Shown here piece by piece: positions 40,537 to 50,035 of a stretch of DNA of 64,000 nucleotides (position 1 is its first letter; every line of letters starts with the position of its first letter). Below the pieces are notes generated by a model, which worked only from the letters and a program-made list of their open reading frames with translations, did not search any database and was not told the origin of the DNA. The translations under genes and the position numbers were made by a program. The DNA lies in NCBI GenBank assembly GCA_002839605.1, contig PGYK01000007.1, positions 1 to 64,000 of the forward strand. Direction: 5' to 3'. Source of the DNA: Methanomicrobiales archaeon HGW-Methanomicrobiales-3 (GTDB lineage: Archaea > Halobacteriota > Methanomicrobia > Methanomicrobiales > Methanospirillaceae).

Positions 40537-41901
40537 ATGTCTGCCGGGCCGTACTTCTCACCGGAAATTGAGACCATGGATCGGAACGATCTTGACGCCC
40601 TCATCGATGAGCGGGTCCGGTATACCGTCCAGTACGCGGCGGATCATTCCCCCTTTTATCGCCACTGGTTTGAACGGCACCGGATCAATCCAAAGGATAT
40701 CCGGGTCCACGAGGATCTGCTCTCACTACCCTTAATCACCGGAAAAACCATTCGCGAACACCAGCCCCCTTTGACGAGCGAGTTCGAGTTCCTGTCAACC
40801 GACTGGTCCAATGTATTCTCCATCCAGGAGACGAGCGGAACCAGCGGGACCCCCAAGGGGTTCTTCCTGACCTGGGATGACTGGAAGCGGTACGCGGAAA
40901 AATATGCCCGGAGTTTTGTCTCGCAGGGTTTTACCAAAGAGGACCGGATCGTTGTCTGCGCCTCCTATGGCATGAATGTTGGTGCCAACACGATGACCAT
41001 CGCTGCACAGCGGATTGGGATGGGGGTCATTCCCATGGGAAAATGCTCCTTTGATTCCCGGATCCTGAAGAGTTACCGGCCAACGGCAATTGTCGGGAGC
41101 ATATTCAAACTGCTCCGCCTCGTGCGGCGGCTGAGGGCAGAAGGGGTACATGCTGAGGATATTGCCATTAACAAACTGATCGCGGGTGGCGAGAGTTTTG
41201 CCGAGGAGTCCCGTGCGTATCTCGCTGAGCAATGGGGTTGCCCGGTCTACAATACCTATGGCAGTACTGAGGGTACTATGTGCGGGGAATGTACCCGGCT
41301 CAACGGACTCCATGTACCTGAAGATATCGTTCACCTTGATGTCTATGATCCCCGGATGGAATCATTTGTTCCGGATGGCGAGTGCGGGCGGGCGGTCCTC
41401 ACCACTCTCCTCCCGGTCGGGGGAAAGAGCGGGATGCTCCTGTTGAATTACGATACCGAGGATACCACCGTTGTCCTGTCCCGGAACCGGTGCGAATGTG
41501 GCAGAACCCATATGCGGATCTATAACCCCCAGCGGGAGGCGGAGACTGCGTGGATCTTTGCAAACGCCATGAACCGGGTGGATATTGAAGCGGCAGTCTT
41601 CCAGCCGGAGAACATGGAGTCTCTCACCGGTGAGTATGAGGCGTTCATCTCCGATGGCGAAGCTGATAACGAGGCCATCCTCCGGATCAGCGTGGAGTGC
41701 CCTGATGTTGAGAAGTGCGATACAAGGCAGATCGAAGATACCATCGTCAACCGCTTCCTCAAATTCAAACCCGGTCTCGCTCACGAACATGATGAAGGCA
41801 ATCTTAAGATTGTGGTCAATTGTACCGGCCCGGGCGAGCTTGAGATCTTCCGGCTCAGGGGCAGGCCCAAACGGCTCATCGACCGCCGGGAAAAAGGATG
41901 A
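40537..41901 (+). CDS. coenzyme F390 synthetase / phenylacetate-CoA ligase-family adenylate-forming enzyme
   Basis: ETSGTSGTPKGFFLTWDDW, YNTYGSTEGTMCGEC. Confidence 0.85.
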   Translation: MSAGPYFSPEIETMDRNDLDALIDERVRYTVQYAADHSPFYRHWFERHRINPKDIRVHEDLLSLPLITGKTIREHQPPLTSEFEFLSTDWSNVFSIQETSGTSGTPKGFFLTWDDWKRYAEKYARSFVSQGFTKEDRIVVCASYGMNVGANTMTIAAQRIGMGVIPMGKCSFDSRILKSYRPTAIVGSIFKLLRLVRRLRAEGVHAEDIAINKLIAGGESFAEESRAYLAEQWGCPVYNTYGSTEGTMCGECTRLNGLHVPEDIVHLDVYDPRMESFVPDGECGRAVLTTLLPVGGKSGMLLLNYDTEDTTVVLSRNRCECGRTHMRIYNPQREAETAWIFANAMNRVDIEAAVFQPENMESLTGEYEAFISDGEADNEAILRISVECPDVEKCDTRQIEDTIVNRFLKFKPGLAHEHDEGNLKIVVNCTGPGELEIFRLRGRPKRLIDRREKG

Positions 41902-42542
41902 TTCCTGCCAGTCACCGGGCCGATGACGCGTTCACCGGACGTGAACTCATCCTGCTCCTTGTCGTCATCATCGGCGCAGCCGCACTCCTGCTGGTACACC
42001 TTGAGGGTGGAGAGATGCCGGACTGGGCACGTTCATTTCCCGGGGGGCTCGTTGCGGAGAGCATGTATGTAACCGGGGACGCTCTCCAGCCGGTGGGTTC
42101 GGTTGTCGGGTTCTCTGCGGTCTCCGGCGCACCGGGTGGAACCATGGTGCTGTACCCGCATCCGGATCCCGGCCGGCTGGGCTCTGTACTGCTGACCGTT
42201 TCGTTGTTCATCGGTGATACCGGTGCAATCGATATGGGCCACCTGAATGTTACGTGGGTATGCGGGGGATCATCCGAACCAGTTCACCGGAGTAACACCA
42301 TCCCGCTGGTCTGCCCCAACTGGACGATTGGTAAGAAGATTAACATGCTGCCCGGTCACACTGCCGATGATGACAACCTGCTCGAGCCCGGCGAGCAGTT
42401 CCAGATCCTTGTCTGCCCGTCGCAACCCGTTGCACCGTACCAGACCTTCACGCTGATCCTGCACCCGGAGGGTTCGGCCATGCCGCTCCCGCTCACCCGC
42501 ACGGCACCCATGAGAATTATGCCGGTGAACAATCTTGGCTGA
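41898..42542 (+). CDS. archaellin/flagellin-like secreted protein
   Basis: DDAFTGRELILLLVVIIGAAALLL resembles the archaellin class III signal (FTGxE); DDNLLEPGEQFQILV and FTLILHPEGSAMPLPLTRTAPM archaellin-like C-terminus; ATGA overlap with the upstream gene. Confidence 0.75.
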   Translation: MIPASHRADDAFTGRELILLLVVIIGAAALLLVHLEGGEMPDWARSFPGGLVAESMYVTGDALQPVGSVVGFSAVSGAPGGTMVLYPHPDPGRLGSVLLTVSLFIGDTGAIDMGHLNVTWVCGGSSEPVHRSNTIPLVCPNWTIGKKINMLPGHTADDDNLLEPGEQFQILVCPSQPVAPYQTFTLILHPEGSAMPLPLTRTAPMRIMPVNNLG

Positions 42543-42774
42543 TGATCGTGCCGCACCCCCGGCAAACCCTCCAACAAAAACCCCTCCGTGCCGCGCTTCC
42601 GCTTCCGGTGCACAGCACCGCCCCGGTTGCCATTCCAGCCCCATTCCAGTGTTTTTATACGAATCTGGGCATTTTAATTGCGTTTTCAAACGGACGAAAT
42701 AGTGCGGCACAATGACCAAAAGAGCCTTAAATATGGGGCAAAAATCCAGACTTCGACGGGCTTTCGACGGAAAC

Positions 42775-42784
42775 CTTATATATT
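42775..42784 (+). promoter_or_regulatory. putative TATA box for the 71-aa protein gene
   Basis: CTTATATATT about 54 nt upstream of ATG 42838. Confidence 0.6.
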
Positions 42785-42792
42785 ATCAGGCG

Positions 42793-42833
42793 ACACCTTT
42801 CATTATCAAAACCGAATAGAGGTTTTGAGGTGT
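42793..42833 (+). promoter_or_regulatory. 5'UTR hairpin overlapping the Shine-Dalgarno
   Basis: ACACC-(8)-TCAAAACC-GAATAGA-GGTTTTGA-GGTGT, with GAGGTG SD inside the 3' arm, 4 nt before the ATG. Confidence 0.6.
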
Positions 42834-42837
42834 TTAA

Positions 42838-43053
42838 ATGGGAACGAAAATTGGAAAAGAAAAAATCCAGCGCGAAAAGGGATACCTCTACTTCATTGGC
42901 AAGGACGGGTATGTCTGGGCAGCCCCGATGAAGCACAACAAGACCGGCAAGAAGAAGAAAGTCGGTACTGAAAAGATCGCCAAAGAAAAGGGCTTCATGT
43001 ACTACATTGGCAAAGACGGATTCGTCGCAAAAGCCAAGATGAAGAACGCATAA
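42838..43053 (+). CDS. small basic protein (71 aa) with duplicated EKG(Y/F)xYxIGKDG(Y/F)V motif
   Basis: REKGYLYFIGKDGYVWAAPMK and KEKGFMYYIGKDGFVAKAKMK; TATA box and SD present. Confidence 0.85.
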   Translation: MGTKIGKEKIQREKGYLYFIGKDGYVWAAPMKHNKTGKKKKVGTEKIAKEKGFMYYIGKDGFVAKAKMKNA

Positions 43054-43165
43054 TCTTACTTTTTCCTTTTGCACGCGGTCCGTCGGTCGCCCGGAGCAAT
43101 CCGGGCGACGGGACTGCACAATATTTTCCTTTCGTGGGGGAGTTTCTCGTTTTTTCCTGTTTAGG

Positions 43166-43930
43166 ATGAAACCTCAACCCTCAATTACCCGTCCGGATAA
43201 TATGAGTCCCAAATACGCGGGAAGTGGAGACGATATGTCCACGCTGGTTGATGCAGCATTCCGAAAATGGACCGGCAATCTGGATACGCACAACAGTCTT
43301 ATCGCCATATTCCAGCAGATCCGCGACATCCCGTACGCTCTTGCCGCTCCAGAAACGCAGGGTATTCCGCCCGGGGAAAGAATCCTTGTTGCAGGCAGGG
43401 GTTCCTGCGGGCCGAAACATTACCTGCTTGCCGAGATGTACCGGCGCCTTGGCGTTGATGTGGTTTTTGCAACTATCCCGTTCCTCTGGAACGACCCGGA
43501 TTTCCGGTATCCCCCACACCTCCGCACGCTGGCAACCGGCCTTCCCGTTGCGTATCACCTTGCCTGCCGGGTCCGGATCAATAACCGCTGGGTTCTGGTG
43601 GATGCCACCTGGGACCGGCCGCTGAAACGTGGGGGCTTTCCGGTAAACGAGCACTGGGACGGCCGGGCAGATACGGTCTGCGCGGTTAAACCGCTCAGGT
43701 CCGCAATCCGTACAGCGTTCTGCCGCACCGCCACAAATGAGCCGTGCCGGGACCGGCGCGAGGTGGAACTGGGGTCTCTTGACGGAGAACGCGATCACGG
43801 AGATGAAGAAGATCAAACGCAGTATTACCGGCAGAAGATCCGTATCCGGTCACCGGACGAGATCGAACGCATCCACCGGTTTATGAAAGAATTTGATTCC
43901 TGGCTGGTCCAAATCAGGATGACGGGATAA
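43166..43930 (+). CDS. transglutaminase-like superfamily protein
   Basis: GSCGPKHYLLAEMYRRLG and AYHLACRVRINNRWVLVDATWD (Cys/His/Asp pattern). Confidence 0.8.
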   Translation: MKPQPSITRPDNMSPKYAGSGDDMSTLVDAAFRKWTGNLDTHNSLIAIFQQIRDIPYALAAPETQGIPPGERILVAGRGSCGPKHYLLAEMYRRLGVDVVFATIPFLWNDPDFRYPPHLRTLATGLPVAYHLACRVRINNRWVLVDATWDRPLKRGGFPVNEHWDGRADTVCAVKPLRSAIRTAFCRTATNEPCRDRREVELGSLDGERDHGDEEDQTQYYRQKIRIRSPDEIERIHRFMKEFDSWLVQIRMTG

Positions 43931-43954
43931 CTCCGCCTATACTATGCCCTCTTT

Positions 43955-44833
43955 TCAGCAGGAATCGCCCAGTACGGGACAGCCCCTGAGCCGGATATGT
44001 GCTGCAAGGGTGCGGGCAAGGAGGGGCGTTACTGCCTGAGGGGGAAGTCCGAGCAGGACAGCGGCCCTTGTTGCGACCTCCATGGGTTCGGTGCAACCGT
44101 CTGCTGATGCGGTAATGGTGGCAGTATGGATCTTCTGCAGGCAGGAACGCCCCCGGTCCACCTGCTCATATGCTGCTTTTTCTTCCCGTGGCATGTCCCA
44201 CGATGAAAGAAGGAAACGCACACCCCGTACAGCCGTGAGTTTTTTTATTGATTGCAGGGACTGAATTGGATCCTCATAGACCGGAAGGTCGCCCTCAACC
44301 GGCACGGCATCGCCGCAGAACAGCGCACCCTCTGTTTCCAGAAAGAGGGATATCGAACCCGGGGAATGCCCCGGTGTGTGGAGCACCCGGATCTCGAATT
44401 CTTCCGTCCCGTCAGGGTCGATGACATCGCCATCTACAAGCTCGTGATCAAGGCTTACGGGGCCTCCGACGAGTGTTGAGAAGCCGGGCACCGGGCGTTC
44501 CCGGTTCTGGCGATCAACATCCTCGATCCATGCCCGTTCTGCCGGATGCGCCATGATACTACAGCCGGTTGCCGCGCGGATCGCCTTTGCCGCCCCGATA
44601 TGGTCCGGGTGGGAGTGGGTGAGGATGATTAAGGAGATCTCGCGGGGGTCTCTACCGATCGATCGGAGATAGGAAAAGATCGTCCTCTCACAACCTGTTA
44701 CGCCGGTATCAATAAGCGCGATCGTATCTCCTGCAATCACGTACGAATAGACGAAACGGTCAAGGGCAATACCGGGTGCAACAGGGATAGTGAACGGGTG
44801 CCTGAGCGCGTGGATGGCGGGGGTGACCTGCAT
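43955..44833 (-). CDS. MBL-fold metallo-hydrolase
   Basis: LTHSHPDHIGAAKAI, HTPGHSPGSISLFLE, CGDAV. Confidence 0.93.
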   Translation of the reverse strand: MQVTPAIHALRHPFTIPVAPGIALDRFVYSYVIAGDTIALIDTGVTGCERTIFSYLRSIGRDPREISLIILTHSHPDHIGAAKAIRAATGCSIMAHPAERAWIEDVDRQNRERPVPGFSTLVGGPVSLDHELVDGDVIDPDGTEEFEIRVLHTPGHSPGSISLFLETEGALFCGDAVPVEGDLPVYEDPIQSLQSIKKLTAVRGVRFLLSSWDMPREEKAAYEQVDRGRSCLQKIHTATITASADGCTEPMEVATRAAVLLGLPPQAVTPLLARTLAAHIRLRGCPVLGDSC

Positions 44834-45075
44834 GGGCGGGACCTGTACTCAGATAGTATCTGAATCATCGGGTATCATCTTTTGTTGTACTGCAGTCATG
44901 TGGCTGGCACCACCCGCAGGTTTGGGATCCTTGTGAAGGGCCCACTCACTTTTTTTCAAGGGGTGTTTGAATTTTAAAAAATTTTTCATCGACCCCGCGA
45001 CCCGGCCTCATCGTCCGTTTTCTCATCGGTCTGAACCCTCTCAGACGGAGAGCGTGCGGTTTTTTTGTCACATAA

Positions 45076-45113
45076 ACATGCGATAATAGCATAATTATGC
45101 TACAATAGCATGT
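45076..45113. repeat. 38-bp symmetric interrupted palindrome (candidate operator)
   Basis: ACATGC-GATAA-TAGCATAATTATGCTA-CAATA-GCATGT read directly. Confidence 0.75.
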
Positions 45114-45277
45114 ACATGTTATTCGCGTTTTCCGGGTTGCAACAAAAAAAATTCTGGACTCCCCTGGAATTGCATCTCCCGGCCCGGTACGGAGAACCAG
45201 AAATGAGACCGCATGCCGCAACGGGCAGTATCCGGCAAAACCAGAATCATCGCAACCAGATGGCAAGGAAAAGTGAG

Positions 45278-45351
45278 TGGGCCCGTCGTGATTCGAACAC
45301 GAGATCTTCGCCGTGTGAAGGCGACGTCATAGCCAACTAGACCACGAGCCC
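45278..45351 (-). tRNA. tRNA-Val (anticodon CAC)
   Basis: Reverse complement GGGCTCGTGGTCTAGTTGGCTATGACGTCGCCTTCACACGGCGA...GTTCGAATCACGACGGGCCCA folds as a cloverleaf. Confidence 0.95.
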
Positions 45352-45355
45352 CAAA

Positions 45356-45426
45356 TGCATCGACCGGGAATTGAACCCGGGCTATAGGCTTGGAAGGCCT
45401 AAGTCATACCACTAGACCATCGATGC
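45356..45426 (-). tRNA. tRNA-Gly (anticodon TCC)
   Basis: Reverse complement GCATCGATGGTCTAGTGGTATGACTTAGGCCTTCCAAGCCTATAGCCCGGGTTCAATTCCCGGTCGATGCA. Confidence 0.95.
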
Positions 45427-45560
45427 TCTGTGCTCTACAATTTTAGCGGGGATGAGTATTAATAATTGCCACCCCCCGCTTTTTTGAGGATGAAAAAGCC
45501 CTCTTTTTGAAATGATCACAGCCCCCTGTTTGGGGATATGAAAAAAATAAGTCAGGGGTG

Positions 45561-46445
45561 TCAATAACCCCTGATCTCCGCCTCGATCTTCTGGAGGTTC
45601 TCGATCCGCTTTTCGAGCGGCGGGTGGGTTGAGAGAAGTTCCCGGAGCATGTTACCAGTCGATGCCGGGATGATAAAGAACGCATTTGCGCTGGCTATCG
45701 GCTCTTTGGCCTGCGGCGGAAGCACATCGATCCTGCCACTGATCTTGCTCAGGGCAGAGATTAAGGCCCGCGGATTGCGGGTTATCTGGGCACTGCCCCG
45801 GTCTGCGGCAAACTCCCGGTAGCGGGAGAGCGCAAGAATCAGGATCGTACTCAGCGCATACACCACGATGGATACAAGCCAGATGGCAATCCATGCTCCG
45901 CCGTTCTCACGGCTGTTACCGCCAAAGAGTGCAGAGAAGAAGAAACTCTGCATGATCATCGAAGTGATCATGGCGATGAAGCTTGCCAGCGTCATGGTCA
46001 GGATATCCCGGTTCTTGACATGCGCAAGTTCGTGGGCAAGGACTGCCTCGAGTTCATCCCTGTTCAGGAGCCGCATAATCGAGTCCGTGCATGCTACAAC
46101 CGCATGTTTCGGGCTCCTGCCGGTAGCAAACGCGTTCGGCACCGGGCTTTGCATGATGGCGATTCTTGGTTTGGGAAGATCGGCTTCCGTGCAGAGTTTC
46201 TCCACCATACGGTGGAGCTCTGGATATTCATCCTCTTCAATGACCCGGGCTCCGGTTGACCAGAGCACCAGCTTGTCCGAGAAGAAGTACTGGAAGAATC
46301 CCATGCCTACGGCAAGGACAATGATGAACCAGTAACTCACGCCGAACGCCACGAGGATGGTCATGAACACCAGGTAGAGCAGTAAGAGCAACAGCCCGGT
46401 CATCCACACTCGGGCGGTCAGACCCCAGTCACGTTTCCATTCCAT
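45561..46445 (-). CDS. htpX: M48-family zinc metalloprotease HtpX
   Basis: LEAVLAHELAHVKNRDILTMTLAS, PNAFATGRSPKHAVVACTDSIM. Confidence 0.96.
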   Translation of the reverse strand: MEWKRDWGLTARVWMTGLLLLLLYLVFMTILVAFGVSYWFIIVLAVGMGFFQYFFSDKLVLWSTGARVIEEDEYPELHRMVEKLCTEADLPKPRIAIMQSPVPNAFATGRSPKHAVVACTDSIMRLLNRDELEAVLAHELAHVKNRDILTMTLASFIAMITSMIMQSFFFSALFGGNSRENGGAWIAIWLVSIVVYALSTILILALSRYREFAADRGSAQITRNPRALISALSKISGRIDVLPPQAKEPIASANAFFIIPASTGNMLRELLSTHPPLEKRIENLQKIEAEIRGY

Positions 46446-46623
46446 AGTTGGTACATGTACGTATCAGGCGCTCATAAACCATTCGACAATGGCAAAAACC
46501 CGGGCAGATCCTGCGACGATTGATGGCCGTTGTCGCGTGATCCTGCAAAATATCGCTGAACCCAAAAAGTCTGGCAGGATCAATACAGAACCTTTTTTTT
46601 ACCCAACATATAGACGAATACTC

Positions 46624-47274
46624 ATGACCGAAGCCGATCCCGAAGCGCTGGCAGATGTGGCATACGGCATCTTCGAGCACCTCTTAAACCGCGGGTTGCA
46701 GGAGCAGGGGAAGTATCTCTTCACCCTCGTGGAAGGGGGTATTGACTTCACGGAGGACCTGACTTCCATTTTTGCAAAGTTCACGGAAGAATACCCGCAA
46801 CTGGCAGAGGCCATGTTAACGAGGTTTACCGATATTGATACCATCTATCGTATGCTCTGCGAGGGGGAAGGTGTCCTGCCCACGAAGACTGCGCAGATGT
46901 ACTGGATCGTGCTCGATGCGCCCGGGAGCGCCCCGGAAGCTATCGAGGACGAGAACGCGGGGAAGTGGCTCATCTTCCAGGAACCGGATGCCGTAGATGC
47001 CGCCTGGAAGAAGGTGCGGGATGCAACCGTTGCTCTCGAACTGGGGATATCAGCCAAGGTGAGCACGGCAAAACCAAACCCGGACTCCCGGGACAACCGC
47101 AAGGTGATCTACGTATACACCAAAGACTGGGCGGATGAAGCCGATGTGATGCGGGTGAGGGAGAAACTCCGCGAGCTGGGGTTCGTGGACCGGATCGGGT
47201 ACAAGCGCAATATCGAGACCTTTGCCGGTGAATATGCAAAGAAGGGAAAGCGGGTCACGTACTACACCGCGTGA
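46624..47274 (+). CDS. DUF1917/Bles03-like protein (putative phosphothreonine lyase domain)
   Basis: GKWLIFQEPDAVDAAWKKVRDAT and RKVIYVYTKDWADEADVMRVREKLRELGF; start chosen at MTEADPEAL. Confidence 0.7.
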   Translation: MTEADPEALADVAYGIFEHLLNRGLQEQGKYLFTLVEGGIDFTEDLTSIFAKFTEEYPQLAEAMLTRFTDIDTIYRMLCEGEGVLPTKTAQMYWIVLDAPGSAPEAIEDENAGKWLIFQEPDAVDAAWKKVRDATVALELGISAKVSTAKPNPDSRDNRKVIYVYTKDWADEADVMRVREKLRELGFVDRIGYKRNIETFAGEYAKKGKRVTYYTA

Positions 47275-47680
47275 TCGTGCTGGGCCTTTCCTGTCGGTAT
47301 TCTGGTCCGGGAATGCAGCAGGCCTGTTTCCCTTGCCTCCAGATTCTATTTTCATCCAGGGCCTGAAAATTTTTCCAATCGCGATCCCGGTTTTCCCGTC
47401 AACCCGCTGATGATCGGTCGATTATCCGACAATCTGAGAGTATGACTGGCAATTTCTCTCCCAATCAGGTGCATCATCCTGAACTGCCGTGGTGGCGTCC
47501 TGTTGCGCTACGAGGCTGGTGGTGCAAGAGGGGTTTGTTGATTCAGGAATAATGTTTTAATGGGCGAAAATGACCCTGCCCCCCCTAAAAGCGGATACTG
47601 CAATTTCTGCGGGCAAGGGAAGAATGCGAACCGGAAAACCCGGACAACCAAAAAAAAGAACCTGAAATATAGGGAAAGGA

Positions 47681-47827
47681 TTACGCTTTGCGTTCCTTGT
47701 TCTTCGGGCGGAGGTTCGCATAGCCGCACTTGCGGCAGGTGGTCGCGCGGATTGCGTTGCGTGCGTTACAGTGCATGCATATTTTCACGTTGAGTAGCCG
47801 GGCTTCGGCTTCTGGGAACTTTGCCAT
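47681..47827 (-). CDS. rpl40e: 50S ribosomal protein L40e (48 aa)
   Basis: Hand translation [48 protein letters not shown]; too short for the ORF track. Confidence 0.95.
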   Translation of the reverse strand: MAKFPEAEARLLNVKICMHCNARNAIRATTCRKCGYANLRPKNKERKA

Positions 47828-47897
47828 TATTAAACACTCCTGTCTGCCCTTATAACAAAGCTGTTGGACATATTAACCATTTGCGTTACGGGCGGCA

Positions 47898-48437
47898 TTA
47901 TTCTGAATGCTCTGTAATGAACCAGTCGTGGAACGCATGGAGCGCCCGGGCCCGGTGGGAGATCCTGCTCTTCTCGGCAAGGGAGATCTCGGCAAGAGTC
48001 CTGGTTTCCACCTCGAAGATCGGGTCATACCCAAATCCTTCGTCACCCCGTGGGTGTGTGGTGATCCTGCCCCCGATGGTGCCGGTGAAGACCCGTACGC
48101 CGCAGTCATCGGCATAGGCGATCCCGGTCGTGAACCGGGCTGTCCGATCTGTCACTCCTTCCATCAGTTTGAGGATCCCGGCCGTGCCGAGAGTGTTGAG
48201 TACATATGCCGCATAGGGTCCGGGGAATCCTTTCAGGGCGTCGATGAAGAACCCCGTATCGTCAACGATAAGCGGGGTGTTCAGGATCCCGAAGGCGTAC
48301 CGGGCTTTTCCGCGTGCGATCTCACCGATATCCTCGGACCGGTGCTCCGGCACATCAAGCGCGACATGGGCGACTTCAATCCTGCCCCCGAAGTAAGCAG
48401 CAACTTCTGCTGCCTTGTTGGCGTTGCTCGTCACCAT
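47898..48437 (-). CDS. rdgB: XTP/dITP pyrophosphatase (RdgB/HAM1)
   Basis: VTSNANKAAEVAAYF, VDDTGFFIDALKGFPGPYAAYV, EGFGYDPIFEV. Confidence 0.95.
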   Translation of the reverse strand: MVTSNANKAAEVAAYFGGRIEVAHVALDVPEHRSEDIGEIARGKARYAFGILNTPLIVDDTGFFIDALKGFPGPYAAYVLNTLGTAGILKLMEGVTDRTARFTTGIAYADDCGVRVFTGTIGGRITTHPRGDEGFGYDPIFEVETRTLAEISLAEKSRISHRARALHAFHDWFITEHSE

Positions 48438-48445
48438 CGTGAGTT

Positions 48446-50029
48446 TCAGTGGTATCTCCCCCTCATGACGATCTCGTGCTCACGGGCTATAACCTCAGTG
48501 GCACCGGGAAATGTATCCGCGTAACCTTCGTTGAATGCAGCTTTGAGGGCGCCGGCTTTAGCGGGTGCCGTGCTTTCCAGCGTCTGGTAGAGGACGTGGA
48601 TATCCACCCCGCGCTGCTCGATCTCCTGCGTTACCTGCGCGAGCCCGAAGTCGATCAGTACGCACTTTCGGTCGCCTTCCCGCACGATCAGGTTGCTGGT
48701 CGTAAGATCGCCGTGCATGAGCCCCGCTGCATGAAGTCTGCCGACCATCCTCCCGGCTTCCCGCAGGTTTTCTTCGGTGAGATCGAGGGTTAATGGTGTC
48801 CCCTGTACCTGTTCCATGACGATCGTATCGGATGTTATGTCACGGATAACCGGTGTTGGCACACCGGCTGTACGGGCGGTGTGGATAATGCGGGCCTCAC
48901 CCCGCGTCCGCTCGGCGATCAATCGATGGTCAAGAGGTGGCACGCGGTATCGTTTGGATACCCGGCGTTTCTCTGCCATCCCGTCCCTGAAGGTGACAAC
49001 CGCTTCCGCACCCTGGCGTTGCGATCCTGTGCCGGCATGGGCAGTCTTCTCTGGTGAGACCGTTTCATGCTTCCAGGTTACTTCGACCTCGTCGGAGCGG
49101 AACGAGGGGTTCACCTGCGAGGACTCGATTGGAAGGGAAACCCCGCTCTCGAGCATCAGTTTACCGGTGTACGCGATCATTGCCCCGTTATCTCCGAGAT
49201 ACTTCTGTTCAGGTACATAGAATGCCGCCCCGCGTTCTTCGCACATGGTCCGGAGCATCTCCTGCAAACGCCGGTTTGCCCCAACTCCCCCGACAAGGAG
49301 CACCTCGTTCTTGCCGGCAAGGGACATTGCCCGCTCGGTCACCTCAACGCACATGGCAAAAGCGGTCTCCTGCAGGCTGTAACAGACATCGGGCAGGGGC
49401 GCCTTGTGATCCTTTGCCGCGGACATGAGCCCGGAGAAGGCAAGGTCCATCCCTTTGACCGTATACGGCAGTTCAAAATAGCTCCCGTTCTTTGCCTGCG
49501 CCTCGATATGCGGGCCTCCCGGGTGCGGGAAGTTTTTTGACCGTGCAAACTTGTCGAGCGCATTGCCGATCCCGACATCCAGTGTCTCGCCAAAGATCCG
49601 GTAGCGCCCGTTGAGGTACCCGATCACCTGCGTGTTGGCCCCGCTCGCGTAGAGTACGATTGGGTCTTTACAGCCGGTAGCAAAGCATCCGATCTCGACG
49701 TGCGCGATGCAGTGGTTGACGCCAACAAGTGGCACCTCAAGAGCAAGCGCCAGTGACCGGGCTGCGGTTGCTACCGTACGGAGGCAGGGCCCAAGGCCCG
49801 GCCCCTGCGAGAATGCGATGCCGGTAATCTTACCCGGATCGGTAAGGACCGAGCCGAGAAGTTCGTTCATCACCGATGCGTGGTGCTGGGCTGCCTCCCG
49901 CGGGTGGATCCCCCCCTGCACGGGGCTGTACGGGAGGGAAGCAAGCGTTACCAGATCAGTATCAAAAAGAGCGGCACTGAGGTTCCATGCGGTTCCCTCA
50001 ATCCCAAGTATCTGCCCAAAATCAGGCAT
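48446..50029 (-). CDS. kae1-bud32: bifunctional Kae1-Bud32 (tRNA t6A synthase / protein kinase)
   Basis: ASNKD-type Kae1 domain with NHCIAHVEIG, then Bud32 kinase GLMHGDLTTSNLIVREGDRKCVLIDFGLA. Confidence 0.97.
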   Translation of the reverse strand: MPDFGQILGIEGTAWNLSAALFDTDLVTLASLPYSPVQGGIHPREAAQHHASVMNELLGSVLTDPGKITGIAFSQGPGLGPCLRTVATAARSLALALEVPLVGVNHCIAHVEIGCFATGCKDPIVLYASGANTQVIGYLNGRYRIFGETLDVGIGNALDKFARSKNFPHPGGPHIEAQAKNGSYFELPYTVKGMDLAFSGLMSAAKDHKAPLPDVCYSLQETAFAMCVEVTERAMSLAGKNEVLLVGGVGANRRLQEMLRTMCEERGAAFYVPEQKYLGDNGAMIAYTGKLMLESGVSLPIESSQVNPSFRSDEVEVTWKHETVSPEKTAHAGTGSQRQGAEAVVTFRDGMAEKRRVSKRYRVPPLDHRLIAERTRGEARIIHTARTAGVPTPVIRDITSDTIVMEQVQGTPLTLDLTEENLREAGRMVGRLHAAGLMHGDLTTSNLIVREGDRKCVLIDFGLAQVTQEIEQRGVDIHVLYQTLESTAPAKAGALKAAFNEGYADTFPGATEVIAREHEIVMRGRYH

Positions 50030-50035
50030 TGAATC

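Noticed and set aside
44946-45266. 106-aa minus-strand ORF in the MBL-tRNA intergenic
   Set aside because: Spans the large palindrome, atypical composition, no SD or domain support
47560-47793. 77-aa plus-strand ORF with CNFC...CVPC pattern resembling a zinc finger
   Set aside because: The second Cys pair lies in sequence antisense to rpl40e; the pattern is probably coincidental, though the first half is intergenic
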